Shown here: one piece after another, positions 1 through 7,379 of the stretch
Layout: the number at the start of each line of letters is the position of its first letter
Numbering within the stretch: position 1 is the stretch's first letter
Source: Gammaproteobacteria bacterium
GTDB taxonomy: Bacteria; Pseudomonadota; Gammaproteobacteria; Competibacterales; Competibacteraceae
Length of the DNA stretch: 22,810 nt
Direction: 5' to 3'
Assembly (NCBI GenBank): GCA_003562535.1
Contig: PWUP01000224.1
Location: forward strand, 1-22,810
Notes under the pieces: generated by a model
Databases searched by the model: none
Told to the model about the DNA's origin: nothing
Seen by the model: the letters and a program-made list of their open reading frames with translations, nothing else
Translations under genes and position numbers: made by a program

Positions 1-1782
1 CAGCTTGTTCATGAACACTTTGACCAAATTACGCGCTATGTCATCGACACGATCATCGTCATTGCCAAATGTTGGGAAGTCGCCTTCGGTTTCGAAAGCG
101 ACCACTATTCCCCGCTCATCCCTGATAGGCTTAACAGTAGCGTACTTAATGGCACTGAGGGAGTCAGCCACGACGGAAAGTCCGGCTATTCCAGAGGCCA
201 TAGTACGCAGCACATCCCGATCATGCAGGGCCATTTCAAGCCGCTCATAGTAATATTTATCGTGCATATAATGAATAATGTTCAGCGCATTCATATACAC
301 ATTGGCCAGCCAGTCCATCATGAGATCAAAGCGTTTCATGACCTCATCATACGCCAGAACTTCAGCGGTGATGGGTTGAATCATGGGAGCGACTTGTTCA
401 CCAGAGATTTCATCCCTGCCCCCATTAATCGCATAGAGTAAGGTTTTGGCTAGGTTAGCCCGTGCTCCGAAAAACTGCATTTGCTTGCCGATTCTCATGG
501 CAGAGACACAGCAGGCAATGCCGTAATCATCACCCCAGTAAGGTCTCATCACATCGTCATTTTCATACTGTATGGATGAAGTTCTGATGGACGCATCAGC
601 GCAGAATTGTTTGAAGCCTTCAGGGAGGCGGTTCGACCAGAGCACCGTGAGGTTTGGCTCTGGGGCCGGGCCGAGATTAAGCAAGGTTTGCAGGAAACGA
701 AAAGAGGACTGGGTCACCAAAGTTCTGCCATCAGTCCCCATCCCGCCAATGGCCTCGGTAACCCAAGTGGGATCACCGGAAAACAACTGGTTATACTCAG
801 GCGAACGCATAAAACGAATCATGCGCAATTTCATCACCAAATGATCAATCAGCTCCTGAGCGTCCACCTCAGTGAGCCTGCCTTCATCCATATCACGCTG
901 AATATAAATATCCAGGAAAGTGGACACCCGTCCAAGCGACATGGCCGCTCCATTTTGCTCTTTTACCGCAGCTAAATAAGCAAAATACAGCCATTGCATG
1001 GCTTCTTGAGCGGTTTCTGCCGGATTAGCGATATCATAGCCATAAGAGGCAGCCATTGCTTTGAGTTCATGCAGAGCGCGGATTTGTTCACTAAGTTCTT
1101 CACGCAGTCGCACGACGTGTTCATTGATAGAGTCCACGTCAAGCGATTCAAGCTGATCTATTTTATCTTCAATTAAACGGTTAATACCGTAAAGTGGAAC
1201 TCGGCGATAATCTCCAATGATGCGTCCTCGGGCATACGCATCGGGTAATCCGGTGATTATTCCAGAAGAACGCGCTTTTTTGATGTCTGCAGTATAGGCA
1301 TCAAAAACGCCCTCATTGTGGGTTTTACGCAGGGCTTCAAAAGCGGTTTGGGTCGCCTCTGAAAAACTAAAACCGTTACTTTCAAGCGCAGTTTTGGCCA
1401 TCCTCAGCCCACCAAACGGCATCAGTGCCCGTTTAAGGGCTTTATCGGTTTGCAGACCGACAATAAGCTCTAAGTCCTGATCGACATACCCCGGAGCATG
1501 CGCTGTGATGCCTGACACAACGTCCGTATCGGCATCCAGCACACCTTTCTGCTGCTCCTCTTGCATCAGGGTCAACACATGCTGCCATAACCGGCGAGTT
1601 CTATCGGTTGAACCCTCAAGAAAGTGTTGATCACCTGTGTAAGGACTATAGTTTTTTTGAATAAAGTCACGAACGTTTACTTCCTGATTCCAAATTCCTT
1701 TTTTAAATTTCCGGTAATAGCTCGGCGCATCTTCGTTTAGAAATGGAAGATCAACACTGCCTGTTTCGATGTCTATTTTCAT
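1..1782 (-). CDS. pflB: Pyruvate formate-lyase (formate C-acetyltransferase), N-terminal 594 residues, cut by window edge
   Basis: Cytoplasmic glycyl-radical enzyme that splits pyruvate with CoA into acetyl-CoA and formate during anaerobic growth. The frame is open from the start to the left edge without a stop. Near the N-terminus NEVNVRDFIQKNY-like sequence (here NQEVNVRDFIQKNY) matches E. coli PflB. The catalytic cysteine pair lies in IACCVSAM (C424-C425), followed by GKQMQFFGARANLAKT and ALNIIHYMHDKYYYE, all PflB hallmarks. The glycine-radical motif near residue 734 of the roughly 760-residue family lies beyond the window. Start: ATG at 1782 has GGTGA five bases upstream; an in-frame ATG at 1794 adds MVKN and has no clear ribosome-binding site. 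No focA precedes it, unlike E. coli; pflA, if adjacent, would be off the left edge. Family assignment is very secure; the exact start is not. Confidence 0.96.
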   Translation of the reverse strand, partial: MKIDIETGSVDLPFLNEDAPSYYRKFKKGIWNQEVNVRDFIQKNYSPYTGDQHFLEGSTDRTRRLWQHVLTLMQEEQQKGVLDADTDVVSGITAHAPGYVDQDLELIVGLQTDKALKRALMPFGGLRMAKTALESNGFSFSEATQTAFEALRKTHNEGVFDAYTADIKKARSSGIITGLPDAYARGRIIGDYRRVPLYGINRLIEDKIDQLESLDVDSINEHVVRLREELSEQIRALHELKAMAASYGYDIANPAETAQEAMQWLYFAYLAAVKEQNGAAMSLGRVSTFLDIYIQRDMDEGRLTEVDAQELIDHLVMKLRMIRFMRSPEYNQLFSGDPTWVTEAIGGMGTDGRTLVTQSSFRFLQTLLNLGPAPEPNLTVLWSNRLPEGFKQFCADASIRTSSIQYENDDVMRPYWGDDYGIACCVSAMRIGKQMQFFGARANLAKTLLYAINGGRDEISGEQVAPMIQPITAEVLAYDEVMKRFDLMMDWLANVYMNALNIIHYMHDKYYYERLEMALHDRDVLRTMASGIAGLSVVADSLSAIKYATVKPIRDERGIVVAFETEGDFPTFGNDDDRVDDIARNLVKVFMNKL

Positions 1783-1824
1783 GTTTTTCACCATTATTTG
1801 GGTGACAGGATAGGAAACGTCAAT

Positions 1825-1863
1825 ACCCCTTAGGTTATGGGAGATCGCGTTGGGCTAAGGGGT
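1825..1863 (-). promoter_or_regulatory. Long-armed inverted repeat in the pflB leader
   Basis: A perfect 9-bp inverted repeat, ACCCCTTAG at 1825-1833 and CTAAGGGGT at 1855-1863, encloses a 21-base loop. It lies between the small ORF stop (1891) and the pflB start. No T-run follows it on the minus strand, so it does not look like a simple intrinsic terminator. The descending arm contains AAGGGG, which is Shine-Dalgarno-like but too far from ATG 1794 or 1782 to serve them. It could be an RNA structure or a protein-binding site; the role is inferred. Confidence 0.45.
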
Positions 1864-1890
1864 TTAGAGTCAACAAGAGGATAGCAAAGA

Positions 1891-2004
1891 TTAGACACAA
1901 CATTGTTTATTCGAATAAACTCTCATATCCAAACGTGGAATAGACGCTACCATCGATTCAGAATAGGTTACATTAAGCAACGCTGGCATGACTTGATCTG
2001 ACAT
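1891..2004 (-). CDS. Small ORF (37 aa) in the pflB leader, function unknown
   Basis: Not a recognised family. The ORF starts at ATG 2004, six bases after a strong GGAGGA (2016-2011), one of the best ribosome-binding sites in the window. An in-frame ATG at 2010 lies directly against that site. The peptide begins MSDQVMPALLNVTYSES and ends SNKQCCV, with two consecutive TGT Cys codons two codons before the TAA stop. No signal peptide or clear membrane segment is visible. It lies 97 bases before the nearest pflB ATG on the same strand, with an inverted repeat in between, and 157 bases after treY. It may be a leader peptide controlling pflB, a free-standing small protein, or chance. The ribosome-binding site is the main evidence. 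Confidence 0.45.
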   Translation of the reverse strand: MSDQVMPALLNVTYSESMVASIPRLDMRVYSNKQCCV

Positions 2005-2026
2005 GATCATTCCTCCAGTTTTTCGT

Positions 2027-2041
2027 GGTTACGCTGTAACC
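2027..2041. promoter_or_regulatory. Palindrome GGTTAC-GCT-GTAACC upstream of the small ORF
   Basis: Perfect 6-bp arms with a 3-base spacer lie just upstream of the ribosome-binding site of the small ORF before pflB. The position fits an operator or a 5'-UTR hairpin. The binding protein is unknown, and it does not match an FNR, ArcA or LexA consensus that I recognise. Confidence 0.3.
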
Positions 2042-2070
2042 GTTGAGTCCACCTACTTTTACACGCTCTA

Positions 2071-2094
2071 TTCTGACAGAGTTCTGTTACAGAA
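2071..2094. promoter_or_regulatory. Double TTCTG palindrome upstream of pflB leader
   Basis: Two adjacent symmetric elements, TCTG-A-CAGA (2072-2080) and TTCTGT-T-ACAGAA (2082-2094), share TTCTG half-sites. They lie 70-90 bases upstream of the small ORF start on the minus strand, where a promoter for the small ORF and pflB would be expected. A repeated symmetric half-site suggests an operator; the factor is unknown. Confidence 0.3.
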
Positions 2095-2112
2095 ATTTGT
2101 CAGTAGCGATCA

Positions 2113-2146
2113 GCCGTATTCCGCCAGTCTATGGCGGAATGACGGC
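2113..2146. repeat. Hairpin-forming extragenic repeat-like element
   Basis: GCCGT plus ATTCCGCCA (2113-2126) pairs with TGGCGGAAT, one unpaired base, and ACGGC (2132-2146) around a 5-base loop: 14 bp with one bulge. The CGTCATTCCGCC-type sequence resembles dispersed extragenic palindromes common in proteobacteria. It sits 16 bases past the treY stop codon. No T-tract follows on the minus strand, so a role as treY 3'-end stabiliser or repeat is more likely than an intrinsic terminator. Confidence 0.5.
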
Positions 2147-2161
2147 ATGGATTAACTCGTG

Positions 2162-4921
2162 TTAGTCACATCCAAGGGCATACACGGCCACGGGTAAATC
2201 TATCAGTAAGGTTGCAACACGGGCAGTGGCCTCACAGGTCTGAACGTGATCAGTGATCACCTCACGCCACTGGCGACCCTGCCACTCCTCGGGCAACACG
2301 ATATGGGTATCCTCCCAGTCGCGCAGTAATAATTCATCAGGATCGGCCAGCAAAGACCGTACTAACCGTGGCACAATGACACAATAGGCGCTGTCGTCCA
2401 GAATGCGCGCAAACGCAATCACCCGGTCGGCTTGTTCACCTTCCACCGTCAACGCCTGATAGCTCCCCGTAGCAAACAGCTCGGGTTGCGCACGGCGCAA
2501 GGCTAAGACCTGGCCAATCACATACTGCTTTAAACGCCCATCACGCCACTGACGCCGCTGCTCCTGCCAGTCAGTCTCCAGCAGACTGGCCGCTCGCTGG
2601 GCGTAATCCACGGGACGGCGGTTATCGGGATCGACCAGACTAAAATCCCAATATTCATTACCCTGATAGATATCGGGCACACCCGGGCTGGTCAATTTCA
2701 ACACGGTCTGCGCTAAACTGTTGACCGCCCCAACCGGACTGATCCGTGTCACCAAAGCCAGCACATCTTCTAAAAAGGGCAAGCTGTACTCAAGATTGAT
2801 GGTGCGTTCGATGAACTCCACCAGCGCCGCTTCGTAGTCCTCGTCACAGGCCACCCAACTGGTATGGCGTTTGGCCTCGCGCACGGCTTTAAGCATATAG
2901 TCGGTTAAGCGCTGGCGGAAGGTGTCAATATCGGCAAATTCTGGCGCGTCCAAGCTATACGGCCATGCCCCCACCAGCGTCTGGTAAAACAAATATTCAT
3001 CGTTGCGATCCGGCGCCACCAAACCATCAAGATCACGCTTTTTACGCCGATTAAATCCCTCCCAGCGTCGCACCCGCTGGCGCCATTCCGCAGGGATTTC
3101 GCTGAGCACATTCAGCCGCGCCCGCATGTCTTCACCGCGTTTATGGTCGTGGGTGGCGCTGGTCAGCATCGCCGCCGGCCAATCGCGCAACCGCCGTCGG
3201 TTGGCTTCGTGAAAAGCTGCTGGACTGCGGCCAAAATGCTCAGGCTCGCCACCGACTTCGTTCAGCGACACTAAGCGCATATAGCGGTAAAACGCAGTGT
3301 CTTCCAGTGCTTTGGCCATGACCGGCCCGGTCAGTTGTTGAAACCGTAGAGCCACATCAATCACATCCCGCCGCCGATAACCGTCTTGATCGAGCAGATC
3401 CAAGGACAGCACCCCATGAATGAAATCATAGATGGATTTATCTGGGGTACGAGCGGTTTTACTGGCCTTGGCCACGGCCCAACCGAGGTCACGGCGATCC
3501 TCACTGGTGGTGCGCCGAGCCGTGACATAGGTGCGATACACGGGGAAATAAGCGATAACTTCCGTTAACGCCTCACGCAGACCAATCAAGGAGTAATCGC
3601 GCGTGTAGCGATTTTGCTTGGCCAACCGGTTAAACTGATTCGCCAGTACCTGCAATTCACTGGCCAACGCTTCGCGGATGATCTGGCGCTTGGCCGCAAT
3701 GGTCAACGCCGCAAAATCAACGGCGTTACCGATGAAGTGCTCATAGCTGCGGGTCAGACTCCGCTCGGCGTCAGGATCGACGAACAGTCCGTTCACCAGA
3801 TTCAGAAACTCGTAACCAGTCGTACCCGCTACCGGCCAGTCGCGGCGCAGGCTTTCATGGCCGGCGAGGATTTTCTCAACCAGCAAATACACACCACGCC
3901 CCGGTGCTAGATTATGTAAACGCGCCAAATAAGCTCGGGGGTCACGCAGACCGTCCACATGATCCAAGCGCAGCCCTTGAATCTTATTCTCCTCCAGCAA
4001 CCCAGCGATGAGTTGATGGCTGTCGCGGAACAGTTCCGGGCGCTCCATGCGCAATCCCGCCAACTCATTGATATCAAAAAAACGCCGGTAATTAATCTCA
4101 TGCGCGGCCACCCGCCAAAATGCCAGCCGATAATGCTGACGTTCCAACAAACGGTGGAGTGCTTCGCCCCCTTGAACCGCATTAAAGGCGTTAACTTGTC
4201 GGCTGATGGCTTCAGCAACGACATCAGATTCCTCAACCAATACACTGAGACGGTGCTTGAAAGCGGTAATCAAGCGGCGACTTTCACCGCCGCGCCGATC
4301 TCGGGAAGCCCCCCGAAACGCTTCGGCCAGTTCCTGTAATATGGGTTCCGCTTCAGTAATTTGCACCGCTGCATTGCGCAACAGCATAGTATAATCGCGC
4401 GGCGCTACTGGGAACGTGTGTTCAAAATACCCGACCGCAAACCGGCCCGCTTCGGCATCGAAGCGCAGTTCTAATTCGCCCCGTTCCAGCACCGCGCCGT
4501 AATGATCCCCTAAGACCGGCAGCAGTAATTTCCCTGACAGGCTCGGTTCCGGTGGTTGCCAGTCAATATCGAAATATCCCGCATAGGGCGAGGCTTGACC
4601 CCACTCCAACACATCCACCCACCAAGGGTTATCGACACCAACGCCCATGTGATTAGGCACAAAATCGAGAATCAGCCCCATATCATGGCGGTGCAATTCA
4701 GCCACCAAGGCGTTAAACTCTGCCTCAGTACCGATTTCTGGATTTAAACGGCTATGATCGACGATGTCGTAACCATGAGTCGAACCGGGTCGGGCTAATA
4801 ATAACGGCGAGGCGTACACATGGCTCACGCCTAAAGCGGCTAAATACGCAACTTGAGCACAAGCGTCGTCAAAGCCAAAATGGGCATTAAATTGCAAGCG
4901 GTAGGTTGCCCGTGGAGCCAT
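2162..4921 (-). CDS. treY: Maltooligosyl trehalose synthase (GH13 (1->4)-alpha-D-glucan 1-alpha-D-glucosylmutase)
   Basis: Converts the reducing-end linkage of maltodextrins from alpha-1,4 to alpha,alpha-1,1, making maltooligosyl trehalose that TreZ then cleaves to trehalose. The 919 residues begin with the family signature PRATYRLQF. HGYDIVDH (49-56) and LDFVPNHMG (85-93) are the first GH13 region. Putative catalytic residues are D320 in GLRLDHVDGLRDP, E349 in LLVEK and D592 in HDHKRGEDMRARL; GTTGYEF (367-373) is also typical. Cytoplasmic, no signal peptide. It is divergent from glgX-malQ, which supply linear maltodextrin. treZ is not in the window. The ATG at 4921 has no ribosome-binding site; an in-frame ATT at 4957 lies 8 bases after a perfect AGGAGG, which would add 12 residues (see separate entry). 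Confidence 0.96.
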   Translation of the reverse strand: MAPRATYRLQFNAHFGFDDACAQVAYLAALGVSHVYASPLLLARPGSTHGYDIVDHSRLNPEIGTEAEFNALVAELHRHDMGLILDFVPNHMGVGVDNPWWVDVLEWGQASPYAGYFDIDWQPPEPSLSGKLLLPVLGDHYGAVLERGELELRFDAEAGRFAVGYFEHTFPVAPRDYTMLLRNAAVQITEAEPILQELAEAFRGASRDRRGGESRRLITAFKHRLSVLVEESDVVAEAISRQVNAFNAVQGGEALHRLLERQHYRLAFWRVAAHEINYRRFFDINELAGLRMERPELFRDSHQLIAGLLEENKIQGLRLDHVDGLRDPRAYLARLHNLAPGRGVYLLVEKILAGHESLRRDWPVAGTTGYEFLNLVNGLFVDPDAERSLTRSYEHFIGNAVDFAALTIAAKRQIIREALASELQVLANQFNRLAKQNRYTRDYSLIGLREALTEVIAYFPVYRTYVTARRTTSEDRRDLGWAVAKASKTARTPDKSIYDFIHGVLSLDLLDQDGYRRRDVIDVALRFQQLTGPVMAKALEDTAFYRYMRLVSLNEVGGEPEHFGRSPAAFHEANRRRLRDWPAAMLTSATHDHKRGEDMRARLNVLSEIPAEWRQRVRRWEGFNRRKKRDLDGLVAPDRNDEYLFYQTLVGAWPYSLDAPEFADIDTFRQRLTDYMLKAVREAKRHTSWVACDEDYEAALVEFIERTINLEYSLPFLEDVLALVTRISPVGAVNSLAQTVLKLTSPGVPDIYQGNEYWDFSLVDPDNRRPVDYAQRAASLLETDWQEQRRQWRDGRLKQYVIGQVLALRRAQPELFATGSYQALTVEGEQADRVIAFARILDDSAYCVIVPRLVRSLLADPDELLLRDWEDTHIVLPEEWQGRQWREVITDHVQTCEATARVATLLIDLPVAVYALGCD

Positions 4922-4954
4922 AGATGTTACGGAGTCGATTGATTTAGATGCGGT

Positions 4955-4971
4955 AATGATCGGATCCTCCT
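4955..4971 (-). promoter_or_regulatory. Strong treY Shine-Dalgarno positioned for a non-canonical ATT start
   Basis: AGGAGG lies at 4971-4966 (minus strand). Eight bases downstream is ATT at 4957, in frame with treY and with no stop between it and ATG 4921. An in-frame ATC at 4960 is 5 bases downstream. No ATG, GTG or TTG lies at a workable distance from this site in any frame. The ATG at 4921 is 44 bases after AGGAGG. This favours initiation at ATT (as in E. coli infC), adding 12 residues. Confidence 0.5.
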
Positions 4972-4987
4972 GTTTGCATATCGCTTT

Positions 4988-4993
4988 ATTATA
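4988..4993 (-). promoter_or_regulatory. Candidate -10 box of the treY promoter
   Basis: A perfect TATAAT lies on the minus strand at 4993-4988. Transcription would start near 4981, leaving a leader of about 24 bases before the ATT candidate start, with the AGGAGG inside it. No good -35 is seen at 16-18 bases spacing, so an activator or an extended contact would be needed. Confidence 0.4.
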
Positions 4994-5223
4994 AGGATTA
5001 AGGCTGAATCAAGCGAACAGCGATATTATTTGAAACAATTGTTAAATTTAATGGTGATCTTGCCGCTTTTCACTCAGTATCCGGTAAAGTATAGCCGTAA
5101 TTCTTAGCCTGGCTCACAGTTTTGTAAAATCATAATGTTACGAAAATGATATCTACTAACCACATCTCTATAACCCTAGTCCCTTGCACGGGAAGTCATC
5201 GCAACCCTGTGCGCCGGAGCCAA

Positions 5224-5241
5224 GGTGGTTCGCGAACCACC
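5224..5241 (+). promoter_or_regulatory. 18-bp perfect palindrome in the glgX leader
   Basis: GGTGGTTCG directly followed by CGAACCACC is a perfect 18-base palindrome about 90 bases upstream of the glgX start. The CCACC part of its right arm (5237-5241) is also complementary to GGTGG at 5318-5322, the presumed glgX ribosome-binding site. A second small hairpin, GGATG-GCAT-CATCC (5263-5276), and several GGA motifs lie in between. It may be a DNA operator or part of an RNA switch; neither is shown. Confidence 0.4.
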
Positions 5242-5327
5242 CTAACCGCCGATATTCAGGACGGATGGCATCATCCGGGTACATTCCGGTGCGTTGTACC
5301 TGTCGGCATAATCCAGTGGTGGCCCTA

Positions 5328-7373
5328 ATGGCACGCCTGCAAGCCGGTTCGCCAACCCCACTCGGCGCTTACTGGGACGGTCACGGAGTGAACTTTGCGC
5401 TGTTCTCAGCGCACGCCACCCGAGTTGAACTGTGCCTATTCGATAGCAAAGGCCGTGAACGTGAGCGCTTGACACTCCCTGAATACACGGATCAAGTCTG
5501 GCACGGCTATGTGCCCGGTCTCAAACCCGGCCAGCATTACGGGTATCGGGTACACGGCCCGTGGTTACCCAGTGCGGGGCATCGTTTCAATCCTGCCAAG
5601 CTGTTGCTTGACCCCTACGCATGCCAGCTCAGCGGCCCGATTCACTGTCATCCTTATCACGCTGGAGAGCGTCCTGATGGTCGCCCTGACCCACGGAATA
5701 GCGCACCGTTCACCCCGCGCTGTGTGGTCAGCACCCCACTGGATCAACCCGCGAAGCGCTCTGCCCCGATTGACTGGTCACACAGCATTATCTATGAAAC
5801 CCATGTCCGAGGCTTTACCCAGCGCCACCCCGATGTGCCTAAAAAACTGCGTGGTAGTTTTGCCGGTTTTGGGCATCCAGCGGTTATCGACTATCTGGTC
5901 AAGCTGGGCATTACTGCCGTGGAGTGGTTACCGGTCCAAGCCTTTGCCGACGAAACGTTCTTATTAGAACGCAATTTAGTCAACTATTGGGGCTATGCAC
6001 CGGTCATCTGGATGGCTCCTGAACCGCGTTACCTAGACAAAGCCGGGGTTCAAGCTCTGCAAACCACGATACAACGGCTGCATGAGGCCGGTATCGAAGT
6101 CATTATCGATGTCGTATATAACCACACCGCCGAAGGCAACCAGACGGGGGCTACCCTGTGTTATCGGGGTATCGATAATGCGAGCTATTATCGGCTGAAT
6201 CCGAGCCATCCAGGCCGTTATCTTGACGATACCGGCTGTGGCAACAGTGTCAATCTGCAACATCCTCGCGTGGTGCAACTGGTGATGGACAGCCTACGCT
6301 ACTGGGTCACCGAGTTCGGCATCGACGGTTTTCGCTTCGATCTGGCCACGGCTCTCGGACGCACCCCCAACGGCTTCGACCCTGGGGCACCGCTGCTGAC
6401 GGCCATGCAACAAGATCCAGTCTTATCCCGTTGCCGACTGATCGCCGAACCTTGGGACATCGGCCCAGGCGGCTACCAACTCGGGGGCTTCCCCCCTGGC
6501 TGGGCAGAATGGAACGATCGCTGCCGTGATAGTCTGCGCCGCTTCTGGCGTGGTGACCCGGGTGAGTTACCCGAACTGGCGCGACGCCTCAGTGGTTCCA
6601 GCGAATTGGCGGAATTCACTGGACAACGGCCTTGGACTAGCATCAACTTCGTGACCAGCCACGACGGGTTTACCCTGCATGATCTCGTGAGCTATAACGA
6701 CAAACATAATCAAGCCAATCGCGAAGCAAATCGTGACGGCCATAATGCCAATCACAGCGCAAATTATGGCGTCGAAGGCCCGAGCCAAGACCCTGCTATT
6801 TGTGCATTACGGATGCGCCAACGGCGCAATTTACTGGCCTCATTGCTACTGGCTCAGGGTACACCGATGCTATTGGCCGGAGATGAGTTTGGCCATACTC
6901 AACAAGGCAATAATAATGCGTATTGTCAAGACAATGAACTCACTTGGCTGGACTGGTCGCGTCTTGATCTTAGCGCAGAGCGCGAGCATTTGGACTGGGT
7001 GCGCCAACTGATTCGTCTGCGCCACGAGCAACCTCTGTTGCGGCAATCGCGGTTTTTACATGGCCAGCATTACTCTCACGTCACGGGTCTAGCGGACATC
7101 ACCTGGCTAACCCCTGAAGGTGAGCCTATGTGTGGCGGCGCTTGGCATGATCCTGATCGCCGAGCACTGGCCTTGCGTTTGGCGGATCAAAACACTGCCA
7201 CCACCCTGTTAATTCTGATTAATGCCGATCAGCGGCGCAGTATACCGTTCACGCTGGATCCTCCGGGTTCTTGGCAGCTTAAATTAACCACTGCTGAGCT
7301 GCCCGCTAGCATCCTGCGTGATCACCTCTTATTACCGCATCGCTGTGTGGCGGTGCTCGCACTTGAACATTGA
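5328..7373 (+). CDS. glgX: Glycogen debranching enzyme, isoamylase-type GH13
   Basis: Hydrolyses alpha-1,6 branches of phosphorylase-limited glycogen in the cytoplasm, releasing short maltodextrins. From ATG 5328 the protein has 681 residues, close to E. coli GlgX (657). The N-terminal CBM48-like part starts PLGAYWDGHGVNFALFS. GH13 regions are DVVYNHTAEG (261-270), GFRFDLA with nucleophile D338, IAEPWD with acid/base E374, and SHDGFTL with D446. AGDEFGHTQQGNNNAYCQDN (517-536) is typical of GlgX/TreX. ATG 5328 was chosen because homology begins there and GGTGG precedes it by 5 bases; an in-frame TTG at 5184 would add 48 unrelated-looking residues. malQ follows 6 bases after the stop, so the two are almost certainly cotranscribed. 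Family placement is secure; TreX-like and GlgX-like activities cannot be separated by eye. Confidence 0.95.
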   Translation: MARLQAGSPTPLGAYWDGHGVNFALFSAHATRVELCLFDSKGRERERLTLPEYTDQVWHGYVPGLKPGQHYGYRVHGPWLPSAGHRFNPAKLLLDPYACQLSGPIHCHPYHAGERPDGRPDPRNSAPFTPRCVVSTPLDQPAKRSAPIDWSHSIIYETHVRGFTQRHPDVPKKLRGSFAGFGHPAVIDYLVKLGITAVEWLPVQAFADETFLLERNLVNYWGYAPVIWMAPEPRYLDKAGVQALQTTIQRLHEAGIEVIIDVVYNHTAEGNQTGATLCYRGIDNASYYRLNPSHPGRYLDDTGCGNSVNLQHPRVVQLVMDSLRYWVTEFGIDGFRFDLATALGRTPNGFDPGAPLLTAMQQDPVLSRCRLIAEPWDIGPGGYQLGGFPPGWAEWNDRCRDSLRRFWRGDPGELPELARRLSGSSELAEFTGQRPWTSINFVTSHDGFTLHDLVSYNDKHNQANREANRDGHNANHSANYGVEGPSQDPAICALRMRQRRNLLASLLLAQGTPMLLAGDEFGHTQQGNNNAYCQDNELTWLDWSRLDLSAEREHLDWVRQLIRLRHEQPLLRQSRFLHGQHYSHVTGLADITWLTPEGEPMCGGAWHDPDRRALALRLADQNTATTLLILINADQRRSIPFTLDPPGSWQLKLTTAELPASILRDHLLLPHRCVAVLALEH

Positions 7374-7379
7374 ACCGCT

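Noticed and set aside
5..1176. Several plus-strand frames of 60-122 codons across 5-1176
   Set aside because: They lie antisense to the continuous pflB reading frame, which has strong family similarity and no stops; none resembles a known protein.
2082..2094. TTCTGTTACAGAA as a LexA box
   Set aside because: LexA sites need CTGT-N8-ACAG; here the arms are separated by a single base.
3907..4245. 112-codon minus-strand frame inside treY
   Set aside because: It is an out-of-frame shadow of treY with no recognisable features.
5170..5320. Cobalamin-type riboswitch in the glgX leader
   Set aside because: Only scattered fragments (GGGAAGTC, GTGCGCCGG) resemble the conserved boxes; the order and the remaining conserved core are missing.
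5184..5327. N-terminal extension of GlgX from TTG 5184
   Set aside because: The 48 extra residues show no family similarity, and the region contains the palindrome and GGA-rich leader; ATG 5328 has a suitable ribosome-binding site.
5146..5328. A 60-codon frame ending in TAATG at the glgX start as a real protein
   Set aside because: It has no good ribosome-binding site and a composition unlike a conserved protein. The stop/start overlap is mentioned with the leader finding, but coding is not supported.
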